Source of the DNA: Clonostachys chloroleuca | Lineage: Eukaryota > Ascomycota > Sordariomycetes > Hypocreales > Bionectriaceae | Direction of reading: 5' to 3' | Assembly (NCBI GenBank): GCA_037952775.1 | Contig: JBANAY010000004.1 | Location: 2,604,001-2,668,000 of the forward strand | Length of the DNA: 64,000 nt | Shown: one piece after another, positions 21,199-31,472 of the stretch | Position numbering within the stretch: position 1 is the first letter of the stretch | Layout: each line of letters starts with the position of its first letter | Notes under the pieces: generated by a model | Told to the model about the DNA's origin: nothing | The model's database searches: none | Seen by the model: only the letters and a program-made list of their open reading frames with translations | Program-made: the position numbers and the translations under genes

Positions 21199-22581
21199 GG
21201 TTCAACAATAGCCAGTGATGGCTGTCGGAGGGAGAGGGGGAGAGGGGGTGCGGTGCAGACTCAAAACCATGTAATCAAGGGATACTTGGAGAGAAAGATG
21301 CAGTAGTGTATCGAACAGTATTGTGTGAACTTTGACTTATTGCAAAATTCAATGCTGTGGTGAAGATAGAAAGCCTTTTACAGCCTCACAAGGCGTAGTA
21401 GCTAACAGGAATTGGTGTTGTGAGAGTAGTGAAGGGGTCGAGTTAGATGAATAGAAGAGATGGAATCTACCTTAATAGAGCTTATGAAGTTAACTCAGGT
21501 AAGTGGAGGCAGCAGAGAACAAGGGGTGGGTGTTTTGAAGTGAAATGTTTGAGTATAGAGAAGGAAAAAGAAAAAGGCGGGAAGGAGGAGAACAACAAGA
21601 GAGAGGAAGGAGGGAAGGGCGTGTGCTAGAGAGCGCGTCAATGCGGGCGGCGGTGCAGAGCAACAGTGCGCGTGCCAAGTTTCCAGGCTCGGGGTACTAG
21701 CAACTACCTTACCTACCTACCCATCTACCTACCTACTAATTGGTTCTGTACTTACGGGGAAGTGCTCTCTCGGATGGCATCAAGGGTGTGTTTCTCGGAA
21801 GGCCCGTGGACGCAGCACGGCAGCGAACTGCCACAGTCAAACGCCGGGCCAAGTACATAATCCCTAGGTATGTAAGGAAGACACCCATAAGGAGCCTTGA
21901 TCTTAATCACAGCGCTTGGTTTCATGAGTACACTATACCTCACACATTATTTCGGCGAGGTAACGGCATGTACCATCATTGACCAGCACTTGTACACAGC
22001 TGCAGCTAGCCGAGCCGCACTCCCTCGATAAGCCGGGCACACTCAAACAAATGCTGGTTTGCAAAATCAAACGCCCAAGATCAAACACAATGGCCCAGAA
22101 ATTAGCGGCAGCCACCCGGCCGAGCCAGAAACAATTCATACTCTAGTTGATTGGGAGGTCCTCTTTGTGTGCAGACAAAGAAAGGCAGAGATGTCTCGGC
22201 GTTTTGGGCATCAGCACCACCGTGCTTTATGGTGAAGAACAGCCAACTATCATGTCGAAGAAACGGCTTGTGTTTCCTTTACGCTACTTTCTTTCTTGTT
22301 CTTCGATCTGCCTCCTCTCCTTGATTTCATGGGTGTGTTCAAGTCTTGGGTGCTTCTCTAATGCAATCTTATAAATCCAACCAACTTAGCTAATGGGGTA
22401 GATCTAGATGTGTACAAGGTTCTTCCGACAAGCCATTCTTCACACATGCTTGTCGAGCTCGGCTATTGCCTATTGATTCGATATATGATGCAGGCGACCG
22501 CAAATATCTATATCTTTTTTCGCCCTAGCAACACTTCATTCTGTCGACCCCTCCCCTCGTATGTTCCTACGATTGAGACCA
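21199..22581. other. Intergenic, RdRP promoter and D-lactate dehydrogenase 3' flank
   Basis: No gene recognised. The RdRP-proximal half is A/G-rich on the plus strand (21430-21640). A TACC/CTAC microsatellite lies at about 21705-21740. Confidence 0.4.
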
Positions 22582-24676
22582 TCATCCACTCAATCTCGCG
22601 CTTTGATGACTTCCCGATAAAAGAATCGGGGTCACTCCCACATCTTCAGCCCTTGACAAAGGCTTCTCATTAGCGTCGTCCACCTCCATCCATGGCACAT
22701 CCATAATCTTTCCCGGGTTCATGATCCAGAGCGGATCCAAGGACTTCTTGATAGTCCTCATCACATCCAACGTTTCGGGCCCGACCTCCCACAATAAACT
22801 CTCCTTCTTCCCCCAGCCGATCGAATGCTCGCCGGTGCAGGTGCCCTCCATGTTCAGTGCTCGCTTGACCATGTTCTTGACGCACGCCTCAACCTTGGCT
22901 CTCTCTGCCTTGTCGCGGCCGTTGTACATGATGCTTTCGTGGAAGTTCCCATCGCCAATGTGACCGAGAATACTGGCAAACAATCCCAGGTCATCCATCT
23001 CCTTTTTACTCACCTCGATGATATCAGCAAGTCGGCTGAATGGGACGGCCACATCCGTGCTCCCTGTAGAGTTGTCAGAATATGTTCATTTTGATATCCC
23101 AAGGATGGGCAATCACTTACAGACATCCTCGCCATCCTTCCTCAGAGCCATCATCGACCAGAGAGACTCTTTTCTTGCCGACCAAAGAAGCTTCTGCTCC
23201 TCCGCATCCTTGGCGAACTCAAAATTGCCTCCTTTATTTGCCTGGGCAATAGCCTGCACCAGCGTGATGTGTTCTTGAACCGCGAGCTTGGTTCCCGAAA
23301 ACTTCAAGAAGAGAGTCGGGGCCTCTTCCCAGACCCGAGGCGCAGTCGCGCCTCCCAGGTTGACGACCTTCATCTGAACCTCGTCCATGATCTCCAGTGC
23401 AGCAACAGGAATGCCCGCTTGCATAACGCCTGCGGCCGCTGCCGCAGCGTCCCGGATGCTTGGGAAGGGGACAACTGCAATTGATTGGTCTTCTGGGATA
23501 ATTGCCAGTTTCAGAGTCGCTGTGGTCATATGATGAGCCTCCTGTGGCCATATGTGTGCATAGGGAGGAGAATGAGTTACCCACCTTCGGTCACAAGGCC
23601 CAAAGTGCCCTCGGATCCTACAAACAGACTGTTGAGGTTATAACCGGCGGACGATTTCCTTGGTCTCCGCCGAGTCTTGATGATGCGCCCATCGGCCAGA
23701 ACCACCGTCAAGTTGACCACCCAATCCTTCATGGTTCCATACCGTACGGCATTAGTTCCAGAGCAATTGGTGCCAATCATCCCACCAATCTTTGCACTCG
23801 GGCCTAAGCAGGATTTCTGTCAGTTCTCGAAATTTCCTCTGGAATCATTCCAATCTCCAATACAACAAACCCCCTAACGCATGTGCCTGGACTTACCAGG
23901 ATCCACGGGAAAGAATAGGCCGCTCTCCATTGCAAGTAGCTTTTGGTTAAGATCTTGCCAGCCAATGCTGGGCTGGACAACAATATCCATGTCATCCTTG
24001 TTGAGCTGGAGGATTCGATCCATGTAGGCAAAATCCACACTCACGCCTCCATAAGGAGCAGAAAAGTTTCCCTCGAGGCTGGAGCCGCCCGAGTAGGGGA
24101 TGATTGGAACCTTGTGCTCATAACAGATGCGGGCAATGGTTGAGACTTGCTCAGTTGTACGGGGGTATGCTACGGCAACCGGAAGATTATCCGGATTCAC
24201 TGTCGACCAAGCCGAGTAGCCGTGAGCATGGAGGTCCTCTGGGTCCGTTGAGATGATGTCCTTGTTACCGAGTTCCTCGGTGATCTTTTTGATTGCCTAG
24301 ATTGTTCATCGTTAACATCACGATCCCTCATTGCCCCGATGCTGTTCCAAGCAGGCTTGCTACTGACCCTCTCCATCTCGGGCAAAGTGGCGTATCGCTC
24401 TGGCTTCGCATCCAGTTTGACCTGGAGCGAATTGATCTTGGAGTCGTCCCCAGAGTTTGTTATTGTTGCGACACCCCAGCCAAGGACCCCGGCTACCGCA
24501 GCGATACCGAGGGTGCCACCGCTGGTCTTTGAGCTCTGGGTTGCGGTCCCCGTTGTGATTTGCTTCTCGGCAGCAGCATAGCGGGGAGTCCCTGATGAGA
24601 ACGTCTTTCGTGCTATGCTGGGACTACCAAGCCCTCGTCTCCTCAGGAGAGACCGCGCGCCGTTTCTCGACAACAT
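22582..24676 (-). CDS. D-lactate dehydrogenase (cytochrome), mitochondrial
   Basis: An FAD-dependent dehydrogenase that oxidises D-lactate to pyruvate and passes electrons to cytochrome c. Five exons, about 602 residues: 24676-24368, 24296-23897, 23803-23585, 23519-23121 and 23063-22582. All phases agree when the third donor is taken as G/GTGGGT, giving [14 protein letters not shown]. The N-terminus is Arg/Ser-rich without acidic residues, as in a mitochondrial presequence, followed by a helix ([19 protein letters not shown]) as expected for inner-membrane anchoring. The FAD-binding PCMH domain shows [50 protein letters not shown] and [13 protein letters not shown]. The C-terminal FAD-oxidase domain has [26 protein letters not shown] and [15 protein letters not shown] 40-residue tail follows the usual family end. 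The related D-2-hydroxyglutarate dehydrogenase is less likely given the anchor helix. Confidence 0.9.
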
Positions 24677-25846
24677 GGCTGCTTCTGATCTGGCAAGAGA
24701 AGAAAGAAAGAGAACTCGCCCCCTTCCCCTCAGTCAATGGTTTGGTAGTGGGGTACAGGTCGACACCTGTTGGGTCCTCAAATCGCCAGTGCCAATGTTT
24801 CCACAATCTATTATTCAGTTTAAACTTTTTCACGCGCAGAGTGGACTATCGTGAATGAACACTCGTGATGTTGTCTTTACTACACTCAAATGCTATAGTG
24901 GGAAATTCACATTGGCAAGCCAAGGGGCCCCCGCCCCTTTATTGGGTTCGTCCCACAGCATAAGGCCGCAACTCCACGACATCGACTCTGAAGATGTGTA
25001 AGAAGCGTAAGCGGAGAAACCGCCGAAGATGGAGCCGCCTCCCCAGTCCTACCCGAAAAAGGAAAGATCGTGAGGCCTTAAGGAGAAACTGGTTTCTGGA
25101 AGGACTAGGCCAAACGGAAAAATTGGAGAAGAAGGAGCGTGGGGGTTCAGTGATCTATTCTCGCAATTCTAATTCCTACTTACATTTCGGAATTATAATT
25201 TCCTAGGCAGCTTGAGCTTGACCCCCAAACTGCGAAACTCCACCTAGGCCAAGCACCTCAGACTTACATGGGAACTACCGAAGTCGGCGTCGATGGGATA
25301 CACAAATACATAATTTATGTATGTCTCTGTCAAGGGAGGCAAAAACCCTTAAGTCATTGTGGTCTCGTGGCCTTGTGGTTTCTTTCACGTAAGCGGTAGT
25401 CGTAGAAGTTGGCAACCAGTTGCCTCTTTCTTCAGTCTAGGCACGAAGTGTGACCTGTCATTGTGACGGGATCCCCCTCACTTCAACTGGGTTTCACGCT
25501 ATTTGCTGCAGGCCAGGCTAGAAACAGACAAAAATCTCATCCAGCACGCTCGTCACACGACCCTCCTCAGCATGAATAACATACAGTCCATAGCCGAGAG
25601 TAGCCGGATTACGAAGTGGAACAACATTGGGTAGCACGTCAGCACAAACGATCGACACAATTTTGTGCAATTGTCACTTATGTGAGTCTTGGCTCGTGAG
25701 AATCTGTCTCTTTTAGGTTCAAATTTGTCCTTTTCATACGCCCTGGGGGCTGGCTATCTCCAGGGTAGTCAAAGCTGTGGAAACAAATACGTTCAAATCC
25801 GAGACTCCAGTCCTCATGCCAATTTTTTATCCCAAGGTTGCCGCGA
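24677..25846. other. Intergenic, D-lactate dehydrogenase promoter and RPS4 3' flank
   Basis: No gene visible. A small AT-rich palindrome-like stretch (GGAATTATAATTTCC) occurs at about 25188-25203. Confidence 0.35.
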
Positions 25847-26920
25847 TTAGTGGGCGATGGCGTTGGCCCTGCGGCGGTCACGCTCCTCAGCGATGGTGAG
25901 CTTGACACCCTTGCCCTTGGGCAGGGAGATCCAGGGCTTGTCCTGGCCAATGACGAAAACGTTGCTCTCACGGGTAGCAAAGGTGTTGTCAATGGCGTCC
26001 TTGATGTGGACGATGTTGAAGCCACCATCGTGACGCTCACGGTGGGTGATGACACCGACACGACCCATGTTGCGACCACCAGTGACCATGGCAATGGCAC
26101 CAGTGTCGAACTTGATGAAGTCGGTGATCTTGCCAGTGGCGAGATCAATCTTGACAGTGTCGTTGACCTTGATCAGAGGGTCAGGGTAGCGGATGCTAGA
26201 ATTTACAGGGTTAGCAGGGGGGTTTTGAAGGGGGGACATACAGCCGTCAAATAAAGCTCCCAATCGTTGTGGGTTGACACGAATCGACCAAAGCTTGATC
26301 CAACGGCTGAATGATGTCTGACAGAACTCACGTTCTCGCATCGTGCGTGACCAAGAATGGGATTCCACCACGGCCGAGCTGAACACGCTTGACCTTGCCG
26401 AGCTTGTACTCGGCCTCCTCGGTCTGGATTCGGTGGACGGTGAAGCGGCCCTTGGTGTCGTAGACGAGACGGAAGTTCTCGCCGGTCTTGTCGATGGTGA
26501 TGACGTCCATGAAGCCGGCGGGGTAGGTCATGTCGGTGCGGACCTTGCCGTCGACCTTGACCAGGCGCTGCATGAGAATAGATCTGGTCTCACGGAAGTT
26601 GAGAGCATACTTGAGGCGGTTGCGGATGAACACGATCAGGGGCATGCAGTCGCGGAGCTTGTGAGGACCGGCAGAGGGCTTGGGGGCGTAGACACCGGAC
26701 AGCTTGTCCAGCAGCCAGTGCGAGGGGGCGCTAAGGCGCTTCTGGTGCTTCTTGCTGTTAAAGAAAGTATCGTCAGTATCCAGTTCACAAAAGCGATGCC
26801 GTGAGCCCAGAGCGGCGGCGGCATTCTGCGAGAATGAATGCAAGAATTGACGAAGACTCAATCCGACAATAGCAATTCATCTGCGAATTGTGGTGGTTCT
26901 ACTTACATTCCTCGGGCCAT
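25847..26920 (-). CDS. RPS4: 40S ribosomal protein S4 (eS4)
   Basis: Cytosolic small-subunit ribosomal protein eS4, 261 residues, in three exons: 26920-26907 (only 14 bases), 26754-26332 and 26195-25847. Phases 2 and 2 agree. The start reads [20 protein letters not shown], with the isoleucine codon split across intron 1; many fungi have proline there. The RS4 N-terminal region and S4 RNA-binding domain follow ([15 protein letters not shown], then [20 protein letters not shown]), then the central domain and a KOW-containing C-terminus ([20 protein letters not shown]). The tiny first exon followed by a 152-base intron is usual for fungal ribosomal protein genes. The upstream flank at about 27100 carries CACGTGACTGTCAC, possibly a promoter element. 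The gene is intact. Confidence 0.96.
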
Positions 26921-27977
26921 TTTGTCAGCTGGCTGTGATGTTAGCTGTGTGTTGAGGGAGTTGGACAAGAGGCTTGACTTGACAAAATCAATCCCAAAGG
27001 ATAATCCACATAATTTTTTGGCGCCGAAAATGAAAGCGGTAGGGGTTTCTTGCCCTAGGTGGCACAAAGTGGTGCGCTCGTTGAAATTTTGTGGGTAATG
27101 TCACGTGACTGTCACTTGCGGACTATCCCGTCTTAGCGTCGCTCGATACTTCACAACATACCTACCTACCAAGTGGGAGACAGGAGAAATGAGACACCTA
27201 ATGGAAGGGTGGTTATTAATCGACTACTCTCTGCAATAAATAGAGAAATTTAGTTATATAAAAATAAAGAACAGTGAAAATAGATGCGGTATTATCTCTG
27301 AAATATATATTATTGCGACTCAATAATCTGATAATACTGGTCGCAGACTTGAGAATAAGCAGCTTAATGTTTGAGTGTCTCAATTTTCAATGTCACCTAC
27401 TTGCCTACTTAGAGAAGATAGAAAGAAGTAATGAGTAGCAATTGGTTTCACTTTTAATTGAACCGAAATTTCCCATAAAGGCGTGATCTAACCCTCGCTT
27501 CAATGACGAACGAAATGCGCTTGATTAGTGTTGTAATAGAATTAAAATATCTTGTACTCTTGTGTATCAGTCAGTTACCAAGCGCCTTGATGGCGAGGTA
27601 CCGAAGCGTGAGCTTCTAAACAGCGTGTATCTTCTTCCCAAACATCCCGTCTTTACCCTTAGCCATAGCTCAAGTCATTCAAGTAGTTTCCATACCTATC
27701 CAGTCCTCTGCATTCCGATGCCCAATGAAAGTGGCTCAAAATGCGTTTTGGCATCGAGTTACCAAACCCAAAACTCCATATGCTTCATTTTCCTTGCCGT
27801 TACGAAATAATTAATGAGAGAGGGGGGCCAAGAGACTAAACCTTGCCCTCGTTGATTAGAGATAGAAAAAAGAAATGATAATGAGAGATGAGCTTGCTTT
27901 TGATGACTACAGCTACTCAAAACGCAGACTGGGCTAATCCACGAGAGCCTCGGCTGCTATTAGTCGCAACTGTAGCA
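26921..27977. other. Intergenic with AT-rich core, RPS4 promoter
   Basis: No gene recognised. The RPS4-proximal part is a promoter. From about 27200 to 27560 the DNA is clearly AT-rich with several short TATA/ATTA runs, unlike the roughly half-GC surroundings. Confidence 0.4.
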
Positions 27978-29589
27978 TTATAGCATTCTTGGCTCCTCCA
28001 ACAGAAGCCTCGAAATATCCATTTCGCCAGTGATTAAATGAGGGGTAACTGAGTCGCCGAATTCAAGCGAAGCAGTTGTGCTTGTGCTGGGATCGATGGC
28101 CTCCACAGCCTGTGAGGGCCATCGTGCCAGCTCCTCTCTCGAGGTGCATTGGGTGACTTGAGGCTCGAGAGTTGATGCCTTTGATGGTTGGAGAGAGTTG
28201 TTGATGGACATGGTAACAGATGGCTCCATGATATCAGTACCTCGACACGCATCTTTGGCAACTTGGAATGTGCCCTTTTCGATTCTTTGATAAATCGCAG
28301 GGTACTTGTTACGTACTCGGTCCCTCAGGTCAGTCGGGTATCGACCTGAGAGATGGAAACGAACGTCACGCTGTATCTTTGTCCAAGCTGGGCCATATTG
28401 ATGAAGGCCGTCGAGGATTTCACGATCATCCTGCTCTGTAAAGGGGCGCCGCTCCCTACGAAGAGATTTCTTGAAAGGGGCATGGATGCCCAAGCTCTCT
28501 AGATCCTCCATCCTCTTACGGTGCGCTCTAGACTTTTTAGGCTTCTGTGGAACATCAGATTCAGCCGGGGGTGTTATCATGCCACCAGCTCCCGGTGAGC
28601 TCTGGTCTTCGCGCAAAATGTTGTCTAGGTGCAGTCCCTTCTTTCCGTTGTTCTGTGCGTTTGCCTGGGTTTGTTGAGCTTCCCGGCCAGGGTTCCGTAG
28701 TTCCGCAGGGCAACAGGTGCGAAATCTATCTTTCAGGTCTCCAGCCGTCCGCTCATTGAACTTGAAATCTGGGTCTTCCAGAATGCTTGTCCACTTCCCC
28801 ACTCCATGACGGCTCACACCTAGCAACAAGTGGTTCGTCTCCTCTTCTGTCCATTTTCTTCTTGGTTTCGTAGCTCGCTTCCTCGCTCTGTTTGCAGCTT
28901 TGTCTGCGCCGCCCGCGCCGCCAACACCTCCATTAGCAGCGAGTTGTCCCGCTCGTTCCTCCGAGTAGTTGAGCTCTTGTAATAGTTTGAGTTGGGTCGC
29001 ATCGTTATTAGTAAACTCATCAGAAGCAATAGGCGGAAACAGGGCAGCATCCCGGTGGTGGCTCATGCAGCCCATTAATTATGGGTGGCATCACCGGGGC
29101 ATGCGGGGTTGCCTTCTGCTTCTTCATGGGTTGCGGGAGCTGAAGAAACTCATCCTTGCCCGCAATCCCGCGATTCCTCTTCTTATTCGATGCATCTTCG
29201 AGAGATTCGGCGGTGTCATCGAGAATTCTGTTCAGGTGGTATGGTTGTGTGTCGGAGGGGTCCGACTCTCCCAAGAGAACCCGCAAAGGATAGACACCCG
29301 TAGACCCGGCGTAGTTTCCATCGTGTCGGATTTCGTGTTTCCGCTGCTGCGCTATGCCCTCCTCACCGATGGGCTGCAGACTGAGGCCTGCCGGTCCATC
29401 AGGGGCAGCTGTCTGGTCAAGCGCTGTTCTGTCGGGCTGATGGCCTGCTTCGCGGTCAATCGGAGGCAGCGGGAGGTCGGTAGATGACGAGAAAGGTAGA
29501 GAGCTCAGCGGCGGTAGATCGGTGTGCCCAACCTGGGGAGTCTTTGATTCGTTGAGCAGGTGAATCAAACGAGGCTCAATCGTAGCCAT
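27978..29589 (-). CDS. Two-Myb telobox DNA-binding protein, Tay1/Teb1-like (frame broken at 29049)
   Basis: A protein with two telobox-type Myb repeats, of the kind that binds TTAGGG-like repeats at telomeres and in promoters (Yarrowia Tay1, fission yeast Teb1). ATG 29589 opens MATIEPRLIHLLNES and runs through NKKRNRGIAGKDEFLQLP to PPIINGLHEPPPG. There the frame shifts, and the next frame carries AALFPPIASDEFTNN to the stop at 27978. Removing one T (plus-strand A at 29049) restores a continuous frame of about 536 residues. Myb 1 is RRKWTEEETNHLLLGVSRHG with telobox core DLKDRFR; Myb 2 is RPFTEQDDREILDGLHQYG with core DLRDRVR. Between them is a Lys/Arg-rich linker, and the C-terminus is Ser/Thr-rich. 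The conserved protein on both sides of the break suggests an assembly error or a very recent mutation. Confidence 0.82.
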
Positions 29590-30419
29590 CTTGACTGAGC
29601 CAGGTTCGATGCAAGATGAAGCCTCTCATCAGGCCGCAATCAATCAGGGAGGCGCGCTTAATAGATCAGTAGAACCGGCGTGTCTGGCAAAGCTTGGACT
29701 TGTACAAGTCAAACATTTATTGACGAGGGCCAGCATAATATTACAACCATGATGGAAGGTCTCACCATCCATGTCGCATGTGTATGATGGCAGAATGGCA
29801 GATGCGAGACAGGAAGGCGGCTCACACGTGAAACTAACTGCATGTGATAATCATTGCTGGGCTTCTGTTCAACCAGCCAGTGCCGAAGCGACGGGCCCGC
29901 TAACAGACCCAGCTAACAGGCCCAGGACGTCCCACATCCCTGCCACCGGGTCGCTTGCGCCCGGCATTGTCCACCCACTGCAGCCTCCTGAAGGATAACG
30001 GCCACAGCGAGCGAACAGGAACCCTCAGCACGCGCCGGCCTGCCCGCCCGGCCAGACGTGAGTGTCAGTCACCGACGGGGGTGCAAGCTTCGGTCAATGC
30101 ATCAAAGGTTCTAAACCAATACGATTGGATCTCATTTGCTTTTTTGCGTGCTCCCCCTCCCCTATCCCCCCCAACAAAGTCTTCTCTCCGCTTTTCTTCA
30201 AGGCATTGCCTTCATCCTTCCGCAAGTAGTGCCGAGGGGGTGGCTTTTCAATTTCAGCATTGATGAAACTCAGCTTCAAACTGCGGACTCTGCCTCTGTA
30301 GCGCTACTACCCTCCAGTTCCGGGCACTATATCAAGCTCGCTGCTATAGTACTACCACCCACCGGTGTCCTCACGCTACATCAGATTGGGTGCTTGGATC
30401 TGTCGAAGGATCGAACGCC
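29590..30419. other. Divergent intergenic region, telobox gene / DUF7704-like gene
   Basis: No gene visible. It is GC-rich at about 29890-30080 and pyrimidine-rich at 30140-30180. It presumably holds both promoters. Confidence 0.4.
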
Positions 30420-31024
30420 ATGGCTGCATTACTTCCGCCAATTCCCCGAGTGATCTTTTCTATTCTCGAGCCCATTTCGCTGTAAGTGGCAGTGCCCCAG
30501 CTTCCATTTCCAGTAACATTGCTGCTAACACTCTTAATGCATAGCGTTGCAGGATTTCTTGGGGCAGTGGTTGATCCGTCGTGGTTCATGGCCCAGCAGA
30601 TCCCCCAAACTCAAACAGTGCCGACCACAGAAGGTGCAGTTATAGTGACAATGCAGCTTGGCAATCTGTACCTCCTGATGGCCTTCATGGGTCTTTTCAT
30701 TCTCAATACTACATCCGAGGCAAAGGTCGTGCGGGCATATCTGCTAGCCCTTTGGCTTGGAGATATTGGCCATGTCGGCCTCAGCCTGTACGGCCTAGGA
30801 TGGGAGAAAGCAATGAGCATCTCTGATTGGAATGGAACGACGATCGGGAACGTGCCTGTCACAGTGAGAGCTTCTGCTTCCATATCACCAGATAGACGTT
30901 CGATTTCCAGGACTAACATTGCTCCTCCCTGTAGATCTTCCTGTTCTTGATGCGCTCATCATACTTTTTAGGTCTCTTTGGCCCGGATAGACCGCTTGTC
31001 TCCGGGTCAAAGAAGAAGGTCTAG
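30420..31024 (+). CDS. DUF7704-like integral membrane protein
   Basis: A small membrane protein of about 156 residues in three exons: 30420-30481, 30545-30863 and 30935-31024, phases 2 and 0 agreeing. The start MAALLPPIPRVIFSILEPIS followed by LVAGFLGAVVDPSWFMAQQIP resembles the fungal DUF7704 family. About four hydrophobic segments are visible: FSILEPISLVAGFLGAVV, LGNLYLLMAFMGLFIL, VVRAYLLALWLGDIGHVGLSL and TIFLFLMRSSYFLGLF, followed by a Lys-rich tail. The function of the family is unknown. It lies between two Myb/telobox-type genes, with no obvious functional link. Confidence 0.75.
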
Positions 31025-31472
31025 AAGCCGCTACTGATCCAATAGGAACATCCGCAACCTGTCTGGCGATGGGTTGGCACTTGTCATGTCACTAGGGGGG
31101 TCAAACAGGATCTTTTGAGTACCGAGGCCACATCGATCTGGAATTGATGCAATTAACTGCCCGAATCAAATAAGTATCTACAAGTCCATATACAACTACC
31201 CCATTAGGAATATAAAAACGCCGAGATGAGAACACCCTTGGGAGTCAATGACAGGATGTTGTACCAGGTAGACCCAAGGGAAGGGTTCGGGGACTGTCAT
31301 GAAAAGTGGGGTTCCAAGGTTCTGGCCAATGGGTGATGGATAACAACGACGCGTGTAGAAATCCAGGGTTAGGGTTAGTGTAAACAGGCTTTGGACATCC
31401 TGAACATCAACATCACCACTATTTCCGATTGCTTTTTCTGCTCGCAAGAAGTCATATTCAGCTCTCCCGACT
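31025..31472. other. Promoter region of the Myb/telobox-like gene
   Basis: No coding region. It contains the telomere-like motif at 31366-31378 (listed separately). Confidence 0.5.
31366..31378 (+). promoter_or_regulatory. Double TTAGGG-type telomeric motif (telobox)
   Basis: The sequence GGGTTAGGGTTAG matches two units of the usual Pezizomycotina telomere repeat (TTAGGG). It lies 95 bases upstream of the start codon of a Myb/telobox-like gene. Such motifs in promoters are known binding sites for Tbf1/Teb1/Tay1-type proteins. Binding here is inferred. Confidence 0.6.

Noticed and set aside
25838..26804. Two plus-strand open frames over RPS4
   Set aside because: Antisense shadows of highly expressed, codon-biased RPS4 exons.
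26196..26906. snoRNA inside RPS4 introns
   Set aside because: Ribosomal protein introns often host snoRNAs, but no C box (RTGATGA) plus D box (CTGA) pair with closing stem was found on the transcript strand.
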